Below, one piece after another: positions 38,079 to 50,300 of a stretch of DNA of 64,000 nt. The position numbers and the translations under genes are program-made. Each line of letters begins with the position of its first letter. The first letter of the stretch is position 1. The notes under the pieces were generated by a model. That model was not told where the DNA came from. It saw only the letters and a program-made list of their open reading frames with translations, and searched no databases. Source of the stretch: Nissolia schottii (Eukaryota; Streptophyta; Magnoliopsida; Fabales; Fabaceae); contig QANU01064559.1 of assembly GCA_003254905.1 (NCBI GenBank), positions 454,313 to 518,312 of the forward strand, written 5' to 3'.

Positions 38079-40359
38079 ACCGAGACTCGACCCGTCTAAC
38101 AAGGCGGATTTGTCGGGTCTGACCGGCCGACTCGACCTAACCTAACCCAAGCGGGTCGGATTGGGTCGGATTAGCGGGTCGGGTTCGACCCATGTTCACT
38201 CCTAGTGCAAATTGCTTTATCTCCACCAAACACAATGATCTTTTTACTGTGCCCTGTAAAGATTGGCTGACATGATCTGATGTAAAATAGGGTACTCTTT
38301 ATTGGGCCCCGTAAAGGTTATTGCAATTTTGTATTATATACATATAAGCATAAAGGAAAAATTACATACATACATACGTATATAAGCAGATAGTGGCAAA
38401 TGGCCATAAAGGTAAATGCTCAATGTCTTGCATAAATGGCCAGTGTGCATTTGGGCGGGAAAAAATCTCATGAGAAGCCAACACGTGTACACATGAAGGG
38501 TAGATATTTTGTGGAAACAATAGCTGACTCTCCAACTTTTATGATACATAGATAGATAGATAGATGTCTAACTTTCAGCCCAATTCTGTTTTTTCCTCAC
38601 CGCTCTCCAGCCCAATCTCCCACTGCTCTCAACCTTCTGATTTCAGAGAGACAGAGACCTAACCTCATTTCTCAGACTTAGCCCCGACCTCACTGCACTC
38701 TTCTCGCCTCGCCTCGCCTCACTGCACTCTTCTCACTCTCAGACCTCGCCTCGTCTCGCCTCACCTCTTAGCCACCCAATTTCACTCAGTTCTCTCTTGC
38801 CTCTCGGTGCTCTGCTCACTGCTCTCGCCTCTCAGCCCTAGCAAGTAGCAGCCACCCAATTTAGCCCTCAATTCTCTCTCGGTGCTTGTCGTTGCCTCTT
38901 CGCTGAGCTTGCCGGACGTTGCTGACTTTGCTGAGCTTGTCGTTGCCTCGTCGTTGCTGTGCTCATCGTCCCGTGTTAAGCCGACATCTTCCTGTTCTGT
39001 AGCTGCAACTTGTTATGTTTTATAATTTTGAGTTGATTTGTTATAATACTCACTTGTTATGTTTTATAATTTTGAGTTGATTTGTCATGATTTACTCAAT
39101 TTCTGCTATGTTGTAATTCTGCTATGTTTTACAATTTTGAAAATATCATGTAATTTACCAGTCTCTTTTATACTCATTTTGATAATGTAGAAAGCTTTAC
39201 TCATGGCACTTTCTTCACAGGTTACAAGAACTGAAATATCTGAAACTGGATCAGGGTCGGATACAAGATTGAATCCATCAACCTTCATGCAGGCAGTTCC
39301 TTCTAGTGAGAAAGTGAGCAGTCTTTCTATTTTTCCTTTTCTTTAATATCTTTCTTATACATTTTCATGTGCTTGAGTTTTAAATCCTTAGCAGTTATTC
39401 TCATCTTCCAAATAAGAACTTTTACTGGATGATACTCATTATTTCAGTACTCTTTTTTAAGTGTTTTTATTCATGTCATATGCTATTGAAAAGAAGTGGA
39501 ACAAAGATTATGACTTGTTTATGTTCTGACACATAGTTGTGAATGATTTGCCCTCTCCCGTTAATTGGATTCATGGACCAATCCATTTTGCATATTTTCT
39601 TATATTACTGACAAGATTCAGAGTGCCTCTGGAAACTTCAGTGCATTTTTGCTTCTTGTTGACTCTTTGATTTTGCTTGGGAAAAAGCAATTAGATTGAT
39701 GGTCAAACCAAGTTTGTTTAGTATCCGGGGTCATCTTTTTGTATATTTATGTACCTCACCTTAATATCTTGAGTAATTAGATTACTTATAGGGCTTAAAT
39801 TAATTTTAAGTTGATTTGTCATGATTTGTTACTCAATTTCTGCTATGTTGTAATTCTGCTATTGTCTATTCTGCAATTTCTGCTATTTTGTTGTTCCGAA
39901 TTCTGATATTGCAATTCTGCTGCAATTTTTTGCAAGTTCTGCTGTTGTCTATTCTGAAATTTCTGCTATTTTGTAATTCTGCTATAGCAATTCCGCTGCA
40001 ATTTCTGCAATTCTGCAATATATCAATTCTGAATTTATTCTGCAATTCTGTTCTGCTAATGAATTTATTCGGCAATATCAGACTTGCAATTTCTGCAGTT
40101 CTGCTAATGAATATATCAGACTTGTCTACAATTCTGCAGTTCTGAATTTATTGAAGGGGTTTATTTTACAAGAAAAAAGGTCCGTAGGAAATATAGAATC
40201 AAGACATTTTGGCCCGGTCTAAACTCGGGTTTTAACTCGGCCCGAAGATGATCGGGCCTATCATCGGGTTTAGGGTCGGGTTCAAGTCCTCAAAATTGGT
40301 CTGGTCTAAATATAGGGCTGGGTTTGGGTATAGGCCAACCTGGCCCATGAACACCTAGT
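38079..40359. mobile_element. interior between the inverted arms
   Basis: Begins and ends with GGGTCGGG-type sequence (38,100-38,204 and 40,200-40,358, the latter ending GGCCCATGAACACCTA), as seen at ends of plant hAT-like elements. It holds a CTCGCCTCGCCTC-rich block at 38,640-38,960 resembling a 5' leader. A roughly 60-bp segment (TTGAGTTGATTTGTCATGATTT...) at 39,072-39,130 is directly repeated at 39,806-39,868. A TTCTGCAATTCTGCTA-rich low-complexity stretch fills 39,860-40,140. No transposase is recognisable. Confidence 0.45.
39221..39321 (+). other. exon-like fragment inside the inverted-repeat element
   Basis: A CACAG acceptor followed by about 33 open codons (VTRTEISETGSGSDTRLN...) with more coding-like composition than its surroundings. 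It could be a captured exon. I do not recognise the protein and could not pair it with other exons. Confidence 0.25.
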
Positions 40360-40830
40360 CCCAACTCCTCGCCCCGACCCGCGACCCGCCTATATATATA
40401 TATATTATATTATTATTATTATTATTATTATTATACTAATGGCTAAAGCCTTTCAGACTTCAGTTTTCAATCCCGATTCCTTTCAGTCCTTCACTGCCTT
40501 TCAGACTTCACCGCTTCGCCTCTCTTCCACCACCAACTCCGCCGACCAACCCATCCTCCTTCGTCCTCCTTGTGACTGCGTGACAGCTTCACCTCATCCC
40601 GATTCCCTTTGCCTTCATCTCCCGCCACCAACCATTCCTTCCTCTCTCCATCCGGCTCAGCCAGCCGCCCAGCCCGCATAGCCGTGTCCCTCGGACCTCC
40701 GCCACCGTCCTCCATTCTTTGTTTCCATCTTAGAAGTTTGGATTTGATTTTCCCAAATTTTAACCCTAGTTTCCTCCATAATTTCCTTTCCATCTTCTTC
40801 TTCAATGTTCTTCTTCTTCATCTTATTTGT
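40360..40830. repeat. right arm of the long inverted repeat
   Basis: Mirror of 37,640-38,078. The (TA)/(ATT) microsatellite at 40,391-40,436 lies inside it, where the left arm has only TATATATA. The open frames on both strands here match those of the other arm in mirror image. Confidence 0.7.
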
Positions 40831-42200
40831 TCTCTGTTAACACCAATTCTCCGGTCAACGGTTGAGACACCACCGCTGCAACATCTCTAGATTTGGGTCA
40901 CATGGGGGCGTTGACAAGCGGAGGCGAGCGGCAAAGTGGTGCAATGATGGCAAGATCTAGTTCTTTGAGTGGCAAGATCTAGCAAGACGGTGGTAAGCTA
41001 GTGGCAATCGCGGTGGCAAGATCTGGTTCTCAGACTTAAGTGGTCAATTGTTCGTCTCTCTCACTCTCAGTCTCACAACGACATCTCATCTCAGTGTGCT
41101 GCTGCTGCTGCATTTCATCGTCAATCTCTCATCTTCAGCAAGTGACACCCACAACTTCTCTCTCTTTTATGTTCCTTTTTGTTTGATTTTATTTTATTTT
41201 ATGTCCATTATGGTTTAGGGTTTCTAATTTGTTTCTGCGTACTCATTAATTAGTCATTCCTTAATATATTTTTTTATATAGCTAGTAACCTGTAAATCAA
41301 GGTATGAAATGCGGTCTGATTCAGGGTTTAGGGTTTTCTTTCTATTTAACGTTTAGAAAGCCGCATTAGGTTCGTGTTAATGTTACCATGTTATCACAAG
41401 TGAGTAGTGAGCTTTCTTTTTCACTTTGGTTTGAGAGGAATCTTGAAATCTGTGTTTGTAGTCAGTATTGATTGTTAAATTTACACGGTAAGCTTGAAAA
41501 TCAGCGTTTGTTGTCTCTATTGCGATCTCCTTCCATTTTTTTTCTTTTATGCTATACTTATTATTTCAACCTATGTCAAAACGGTGATTCAATTTCTCTG
41601 TGATCTGTTAACCATGTTGAACCAAAAGTAATTAGAATTCGTTAGGGCTATTATTGTATGTGGTTCTGGAATGATGTGACTTAGCCAAATCAGACATCGT
41701 TGTGCTCCATAAGGCTCCACTCTGTGCCTCTATGTTGAAGCGCACGTGTGTGTGATGATCAACAATGGAGATTGGTTTTCTTTTTTAACTGACCAGAACC
41801 CCGCACACACTCTTGAATCACCCTTTTGGATTACTCTTTCTTGTGTCTTCGTTTTGGTTAGAGCTATAATTTTTCAGATCTTTTATCTTTATGCCAATTT
41901 GGATAGGGAAGAAGGGATGCCTGAAAATGTGGATCTTAAGACATCTTATTCTCTCTGTTATTTCATTTTTCGTGCACCCTTCACATGAGCAGTCTCTATA
42001 TTCTTCTGGAATTTAACATTTTTATTGTTGAGTCCATTTCAGTTTTACATGCTTTGTTATTCTCATAATTATTAAATGTGCTCCTCTTTAGCTAGTGATA
42101 GGTGCTGTAGTTGTTGGTAAAGGAAAAAAAATCATAACTTTTGCAATACTAAATTCTGCCCCGATTGAAATCATTTTGTAGGTTTGAGTGGAAGGTTCGG
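40831..42200. other. upstream region of the membrane-protein gene
   Basis: No separate gene recognised. GTG-rich and CT-rich sequence at 40,880-41,160 could include a non-coding first exon. An acceptor TTTTGTAG lies just before GTTTGAGTGG at about 42,181, 20 bp upstream of the start codon, so a 5' UTR intron is plausible but unproven. Confidence 0.35.
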
Positions 42201-43415
42201 ATGTCGTCTTCATTATCATCAGTCCAACACATATACATGTGCAGTGTGCTTAATCTGCTTTGCACTCTCCTCATCATTATGAAGGCCCCAACCCTATGCT
42301 TTGGGAACATGTGAGTTTTTTTTTTTTTAGAAAAAAAAAATCCTGAATCATAATGTCTCCATCTTAATTACTGTTTGGACTGCACAAATCATAAGTCTGT
42401 GTGTTATTTAGTTATAGTGGTCAACTGCTGACTGTCATAGGGTTGAGGACAAAATCTTGAAAGTTGGAGAAGAGCTGCGGAGAGAAACTATGCCATTGCA
42501 TGGTGGCTCTCGCTTTTATCAATTACAAGATCTTAAACCCTATACATGGTATGAAGTGAAGATATCATATCCAGCTTCTGTATGTATTTCGTGTCTTCTT
42601 TCAGTTCTTTGCAGGTGATGTTTCCTCTGGAAACTGACATATGCTGATTTAAATGACAGATACCAGCTAGCTTTTCCATACAACTGAAGAGAGACGAGTC
42701 CGATGCGGCACCGAACAAGAACAATAACAGGAGATTGCTGAACACTGAAAAGCTTATTTTTAAGACCTACGGCAATCAGGTCCCAATTTTAGTGTGAAGC
42801 CTTTTAGTCCCGAATTTATGATGAGTATGTGTGTGTGTATGTTCTCAATTTTATTATGTTCTGTTCTTACAAACATGAAATCTTAATTCACAGGATAAAA
42901 CACATCTACTATTAGTAACTGTGGAACCAGAAGGGTTCCCAGCAGAACCGCATGTACCAGAGAGGCAGATTATTATCTTCAATATAGGTAACATTTTGTG
43001 GGAATGGTTACGTTGTCACATGAAAAATTAACGAGAGAATCCATTCCCAACTTTTTGCATGTTATATTTATCATGATATTGATAAGGAAATGGATTCCCT
43101 ATTAGTAATTGTTGCATCCTATGCTTCATTACTAGTTTTATGCTCCTTTAAATGTACAGAGTATCTCCTAGATTATTGTTCACGGACTTGAGTATTATAT
43201 TACGATAATGTTGCTAATACTCTGTATTATGTTCTTTTGATACAACAGTATGTGACGAGCTATTATTAGGCATACCCCACAAAGCTTGGTGGGTAGTGGC
43301 GCTAGCATTGCTCTGTCTGGGAATTGCATTCATCGTTCCTTCTTTCCTTCCATCGTATTTGTTACCAAAGAACCAACTCCAAACATCAGCTGATCATGGT
43401 TCGAAAACTTGTTGA
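42201..43415 (+). CDS. small type I membrane protein, function unknown
   Basis: Five exons: 42201-42310, 42441-42579, 42660-42779, 42894-42987 and 43249-43415. All introns are GT-AG and phases close exactly to 209 aa. The N-terminus has a hydrophobic signal-like stretch (CSVLNLLCTLLIIM). The middle is a soluble, beta-rich-looking domain (FYQLQDLKPYTWYEVKISYP, LLLVTVEPEGFP). A single transmembrane helix (VVALALLCLGIAFIVPSFL) lies near the C-terminus, followed by a short polar tail. The layout predicts a lumenal or extracellular domain anchored by one helix, probably in the endomembrane system. I do not recognise the family and assign no function. Clean splicing and frame argue for a real gene. 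Confidence 0.85.
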
Positions 43416-45267
43416 CAAGCCTCTGAGATGATGATAAAGTGAATGCAGGATTGTTTATCCCAGATGCTGTCAGGCATGCCCTTAGATGTGGCATTTGAAA
43501 ATATAATCTTGGAAATCACCTTGTGGCTACTAATTTTGCAAGTTTTCTAAATTTTAAAAATTCTGTATTCCATTAGTTATCTTTCCTGTCCCCTCAATAC
43601 TAATCCCAACCCAACAATAATGTGAAGCTTGGCCTTCTGGGACGGTTCTTTACTGATATATTAAATCTTTCGGAACGAAAAAAAGCTTACTAAGCCAGTT
43701 CGTATTCAAAATCTGGGCAAACTACATGTATTTTTAAAATTTTAAATTTATGTAGATTTACATCACTAATTTTAATTTTAATTGTTCATTGCAAGTTTAT
43801 TTGTCATATATTAATATCTCAGATTCTTGAGTAAAGAGATGGGTTGAAGGAGAGATTCTTACACGAGCACAAATTTACAGGGGTGGAGCTAGGTCGTTTT
43901 GGTTGGAGAAACCAAAATGTGATAGTTAATTTTAGAGTAAATTATTTTTTTTATTCCTAAAATATTCAAGTTAATATTAGTTTAGTTCTAATTTTTTTAT
44001 ATTAATTTAGTTGTAACATTTTGAATTTTGACAACAATTTAAACATATTAATGATTTGATGAAATATTTGATGTTAAAATCATTGATATAAGATTGAATT
44101 GATGCCAAAATTTGAAGTACGACTAAATTGACATCAATTTTTTTTTTAAGATCAAAGAAATATTTAACATTATAACATTATTAAATATGATAAAAGTATA
44201 AGTTATCTCTTCTATTTAATAGTGTAGTGTAAATGTTCTAACGGAGAGGAGGGCCAAATATAAATATTTTTGTTGTCTAAAATGTGTCCGTTGCCGATAG
44301 TGACTAATCTTCCATCGAGGTTTCAAGATCATTGAAGTGGGTTTGTCTTTTTTAACAAAGTCTTTTTTTATGCACACCATTAAAAATTAAACTCTTGACC
44401 AAATGTTTAAAGAATTTAATCATCTACCAACTGTGTTAGACTTTGTTGGTTAGGGTCAAATATATATAATCTAACATTCTTTTATATTTTTTTAAAGTAT
44501 AACTATAAAATAATTTGAAAAACAAAGAGCTAAATAATAATATAATTTTTTCTTAAAAAAGTATTTATTTTGGGGTGAGACTATTGCGCCTTAATTTCCA
44601 ATGACCTTCCGTCCTTGCAAATTTATCACCTCGTATTTAACTTACGTCTTGAGAATTTGTTTATCGAATAATTTTTATGTTATAAAATTACTCTATTTGC
44701 GTAAACTTCCATCTCTCCCTCCTTCGTTAGTTTCAGAATCCAGTTGTGTAGTACTCTACTGTCATCACATTGGGGATTCTGAAAACTCAAACAAGCAATG
44801 AATTGAGCTGATTTGTTCTCTGCTATTTTAAGTTTTTTTTTTTTTTTTTTAAAGAAAAACCCGGAAAGAATAAGTGACTAAAATAAGAGTTGCATGCTCT
44901 TGGAGCGCGCACACAGAGACATTATCAGACATTAATCTTAATTTATATAGTTCAAAATACACACATTAAATGTGTTCCGTGAGCTTCTCCTAAGACATTG
45001 CTGCAAATATTGACAGCATTAGTCTATATATAGGACTGTCAAGGAATTTTCATTTATTTTTTTAAAGGAAGTATTCCTATTTGATGGAGTGTTCTGATTC
45101 CCCCCACCCAGTATGCTTCGAGTTCAACATTTAACATAATTTTGTAGAATTTATGTGTATTGTTTGTTTTACTTTTTGGATGACGTGTATACTAATACTA
45201 AGATGTTTGTTTCGAAATCGCACACAAAAAAGTACCATTCTGATTTTGCTTGAAACATGTTTTGGTA
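43416..45267. other. intergenic between membrane-protein gene and pseudogene
   Basis: Bases up to about 43,650 are probable 3' UTR of the upstream gene. The rest is AT-rich with poly-T runs. No gene or clear repeat recognised. Confidence 0.4.
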
Positions 45268-46740
45268 ATGATCTTGGTTGATGATGCTGGAGGGCAGTAG
45301 CGAATGATTGGTCATGCGCCATGGAATGGCTGCAACCTTGCTGATTTTGTCATGCCTTTCTTCCTGTTCATTGTGGGGATGGCCATTCCACTTGCTTTCA
45401 AGGTTAGTTTTAAATGTTAAAACATGATGGTTATTAGCTAGAGTTGTGTTATTTGAACACATTTCATGTTTGATACTGTGTTGACTCATTCATTCAATGG
45501 TGGACCACTCAAAATGAGTATAAATAACATTTATCTCCTATTATTTATTTATGAGTACTTACAGTATCCCCTTCCTTTATTTACTGATGGTTCCATTTCA
45601 TGATCAGAGAATACCAAATAGACTTGTAGCTGTTAAGAAGGTGCTAGTTAGAACACTCAAACTCCTCTTCTCTTACAAGGTTAGATTTTCCTCTGCATAA
45701 AGAACTAATGTAACAAACATTACTCTTTTCTCCAGCATTTTCTCTTAACCCCCGGCCCCTATTTCCTATTTAAGAGGGGATGATAAAACAAGAACTAGGC
45801 ATTTAATTGTTGCGTAAGCTTCAATAATCATTACCGTCTTCTGATCATTAATACCAAAAATATCAAAGTTATTCTGCCGACTTGGGCTGTAATAACCGAA
45901 TCTAAATTCCATGTTAGTAAATCCTCTCCTGATAAGACATCTTTATGGTATGGGGTGAAAGACAAAAACATCATTATGCATTGTTTTGATTGGTGATGGT
46001 TGAGCTCTATGATGAAGGTGGTTACTCACATGCTCCCGACAATCTAACACATAAGGTGGTGTGGCATTCTTCAGGTGATTCTAGTCATCTACTTTTCTTG
46101 CTCATGCTACTGACTATTGAGTATAATATAATAGAGAATTGCTCTAGCATATTTGGTTGTAGCACTGGTGGAAATATTTTCATCAAGAGCAGAAGCTAGA
46201 GTTTCGGAACCGGAACCAACCCAACTTTCGATATTCAAGTTATACTATTGGCATTGGTTAGTCTCTGACAGTGTGGTTTTCTGGTTGACTGCTGATACAA
46301 TCTGCTTCTGAACATTTTATTTGCTAAGATTGCAGGCTGGTGGGAGGCTTGCATACTTATTGTTAAATCTTTCTGATTATATACTTTCTTGACTCTCATT
46401 TGCTATGTCAAATATAGGTGACGTGGTGTAAGAGGAAAACTAGATCCCCCCAGCAATGCTGTGGGACATATAGACAGAGAGGTGCTTGGAATCAATCACA
46501 TGTATAAGCGTCCAGCTTGGAGGAGATCCAAAGTGTGTTGCCATTTTAACCAGGACATTTTTCTCTGCTATAAATTTGAAACTCATACTTTGTGGCAAAT
46601 CAAAGTATCAAACACTAATTGCCTTTCACTTCAAGTGTTGCAGACTTGCACTCAGAAATCGCCTTACGAAGAAGGGCCGTTTAGGAAAAAATGCTCCTTT
46701 TGAGCCAGAAGGAATCTTAAGGTCTATAATTGGTTTCGAT
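45268..46740 (+). pseudogene. HGSNAT-like acyltransferase pseudogene
   Basis: Exon remnants in order: 45268-45410 (MILVDDAGGQ, stop, [20 protein letters not shown]), 45607-45680 (RIPNRLVAVKKVLVRTLKLL), about 46010-46060 (GGYSHAPDNLT then loss), 46138-46255 (IALAYLVVALVEIFSSRAEA), about 46430-46540 (NAVGHIDREVLGINHMYKRP) and about 46645-46727 (FEPEGILRSII). These match the multi-pass membrane family of heparan-alpha-glucosaminide N-acetyltransferase (DUF5009). The first exon has an in-frame TAG at 45,298-45,300 where the family has Trp. The exon after LKLL loses its conserved end, the segment after GGYSHAP is scrambled with a stop, and the NAPFEPEG region is deleted relative to the family. The N- and C-terminal parts are absent. 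Not functional. Confidence 0.85.
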
Positions 46741-46867
46741 ATCCTCTTAGTGCATGTTTGGTTTTGCTTTAGAAAACCCAAAAATCCTATTAACAACTCT
46801 ATTTTCTAGCTTCGATTGCTTTGAAGCTACACTTATAACAAATCATTGAAAATGTTTTTTTCTTACC

Positions 46868-47315
46868 TTGTATTTATAGATAACTCATCAACGATGTAAT
46901 CTCAAAATTGAATCTAAGTCACAACAATACATGAACCAATGATCAATTGGGTGGGATTCGACATCTTGTATAAAGTTTAGAAATAACATGATAATATATA
47001 ATTAATTATATATATAATCAATGAATACTTAAATGAAAAAATAATTACATGAATAATTACTTTCATACCTATCAAAGTTTTTTTTTTCTATTCCGTTAGT
47101 CACACGTGACATTCTTCAACAATGATTGACGTCGAAATTTGCTAATTATTTACTCCTTTTTCTTCCGATACCAAATTTTCCACTTTTATATATATGCACA
47201 CAATTATATAAACAAAATAAAAAAGAAAAGTAGTTGGTGTGGGGAAGTAAGCAATTTCTTTCATAATAAATAACACATTTTTTTTCAATGTACCAAAGAA
47301 AAAAAATGCCTTTTT
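46868..47315. repeat. segmental duplicate B1 (truncated BEL1-proximal promoter)
   Basis: Collinear with 51,158-51,610, directly upstream of the BEL1-like 5' UTR, and with about 62,985-63,780. Shared phrases: GAATCTAAGTCACAACAATA, CCAATGATCAATTGGGTG and TAATTAATTATATATATAATC. It stops in a poly-T run just before the point where the 5' UTR would start and is joined to block A1 instead. Confidence 0.85.
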
Positions 47316-47324
47316 TTTTTTTTT

Positions 47325-50300
47325 GCAAGCTCCGACATCAAATTGAGAGGATTTCTTTGCAAATACAAGTAGTTTTTATTTTTATATAAATGTCCATTTT
47401 TCATTCACCTTTAACTTTCTAAAATATGATGGGCCAGAAGAGGCCCATGAGGAGGGACAATTTTAACGTTTATAGTTTTTGGTCTTTCTTTGAATATGAA
47501 ACTGGGCCAAGCGCCCAAGTTTCAAGGTAACCATGATTTTGGATATTATGGGCCATTTCATGGGGGTCCTTGTTTGACCCAAAAAAAAATATGAAAATTT
47601 CCTTTTATTTATGCTCAATCCATGATTTCAGACAAGAATCATATTGCAGTATATAGCATGATGTGATTATGTCAAACAAGTTAAAATCAATCCCAACTCA
47701 TTTCGCACCTTTCAAGCCATAGTAGTTTGATACATGTGTAAACTGTAATCCAAATATGCTAAATCTAAAGTAAAAATGTAAAATGTAATGTGTCCAATAG
47801 GTTTAAATAGTTTAATTAAGATGATTGACAAATTCTTTTATACTTTTGACATTAAAAAAAAAATTGAATAATAGATTAAACAGATGTTGGAAGCTAGATA
47901 AGATGTATGAAAAATGTGAAGTCCTAATGCATGTCTCTCTGGAATATCTTTCCTCTCTCTCAATTGAATCTCTTTCTCTAGATATTCTTTAAAACTAGTG
48001 GATGAGAAACCAATCTTCTTTAAAATCCAGGGGAGCATACAAATACCATAAAAGATAATTAAAAGAAACCATATATTGGGTGGGCAAAGGGAAATATATT
48101 AATATATATGGCCATGGAGAATAACAATAACATTTTTCACAAATTATATATTTGTGTATGTATGTATGTATGTGGCATATGTGTTTGTAGGGGGTACTAG
48201 CTTGATCACCATAGTTGGCTCTTGAGTCTTGACTATCCAGCTGATAGCCAACAACTTACAAAAGCCTGAAAATTAAGCATTTGCCAAATGTCTATTTTAT
48301 AATACATCACTTGACCAAACATAATGATTACAAAGACCAATAAGGATAGCGTGTACATGATCATTAAAATAGAAAAGGGAATAGGATGCCTCTCATTTTT
48401 TTTTTTGATTGACAAAAGTTTAGGTGGGTTAGATGCTGGTCATTTCATCATAATCAAGACATATTTTTAAGATCTTTAAACACTTATAAAGGCATTTATA
48501 AATTATTTATCAAAGTGGTTATCACATCGACAACGATAATCAAATTCACATCATTTTGATATATAAGTTGTTTCCATACTAATTGTGTCAAACATCTTTG
48601 TCATAAAATGACTCTCGTGTATAAGTGAATACTATTATCTTACAAATTCGAAAAAAGCACAATCCTAGTAAGAACTCCCTTTCAAAGTAACCTCTCACTT
48701 GACTCGGCAAAACTTCACTTCAATCTCTTTGTTGGGAGAAACTACCACAGCATAAATTATTGAATAAAGTATACTTCAAAAGTTGGTTATTAGAGTAGGA
48801 GAGTCAAATATTTATAAGACGTCACTTTAAAGTTAACCTCCCAATGTGAGACTTGCTACACCTACATATATGATTTAAGTATATGTGTTATGGTCAATGA
48901 GGTTGGCTCACTTAGTTAGCGGCCTTTTGCTCATGTATTGCTGTGATTTTGATTCGATTCTTATATTCTTTTTGTTGATAGATGATAATATTTGATGAAC
49001 CCAAAAGTATGCTCACTCGGCTGATCTTCTGCTCATATATTACTATGACTTTAATTCTTATACTCTATTTGTACATAGATGTTTTGTAAGTAACTTTAAA
49101 AGTGCTCAAATGCAAAAATATGTCCAAACTCTAAACTAAAATGAGCAATTCCCCTCCACCTAAGCTTTGGTAAAAAAAAAAATTAATTAAAATGTTTAAC
49201 TATTTCAACACTTAGAAAAGTCTCTGAAAATTTAAGCATTTCGCAAAAGTCTTTTATAATAACATCACTAATTGACCAAATAAGAATAATCGTAAAATAC
49301 TAATATATGGATAGCGTGTATACCATGATTTAATTAAAAATAAAATAAAAGGAATAGTGGGTTGCAGTTAGATTACAACTTATATATATTTAGAAGTTAG
49401 ACATGAATCATACCATATACGCGTCGATGCGTGATTTTGTCACTTTCACCTACTTCGAAATTGCAAATCCCGCTAACTATTAATTATAATATGTTAGTCA
49501 CTTTTTTTTAATTTAATTTTAATGAGATTCTGTTGAGAAACGAATTTCTTCTGTTGTGTTGTCTTTCTGGTTGTTATGTGTACATGTTTGTTCAATGTAA
49601 CAGAAGGAAGATAGAGAGATAGAGAGATAGAGAGATGGAGAGATAGATTATGATATTTATGCGTTAAGGGTAGGTTTAGGGCCGGGCCAAAATTATGTCT
49701 ATTTTTAGGATCTGACTCATTTATGGTCGGTTCGCGGATCTAAACGGGTCAGCCCGCTAGCCCGTTTATTTTTTTTTAAAAAATTAAAAATTTGATCTAT
49801 TTTTTATGATTTAAATACAAAGTTGAGCGCGAGCATTTTTAACTATTTTTTATCGTCTATCTAATAATTAATTAGAAAGAAATAGTTTAAATGGTTGATT
49901 GCGATATTATATTATCTTTTTTGTTCCTTTAACTATCTTGCTTGAAAGATATCAAATGCTTTTAAATGCTATTTGAAATCGATTCATGAATTAATACAAC
50001 TTTCATTAATTAAATGACGACATATGACATTGATGTGAGTACTGTTATGTTATTGATCAAAAACACAATTGGAACTCTTTCTTGTAGATTAATCAATAAT
50101 AAACAAGGTTTGAAAGAATGTATCAACTTGTAGGGCGTAGGCACTCATTGAAGGAATAGAATGCAAAATTTATCAATATCTATGTCATAGCACTTCAGCT
50201 GTATAGCAATATAAATATAATTAAGTAGTTAAGCATAACAAATAGTTAAATATGCTCAATTATAAGTAAACTCTTAAACTCTAAAATAAAATTTAGAGTC

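Noticed and set aside
37646..38145. ORFs of 118-127 codons on both strands
   Set aside because: They are low-complexity, charge-rich and mirrored in the inverted arm at 40,439-40,890 on the other strand; no protein family likeness and no intron structure.
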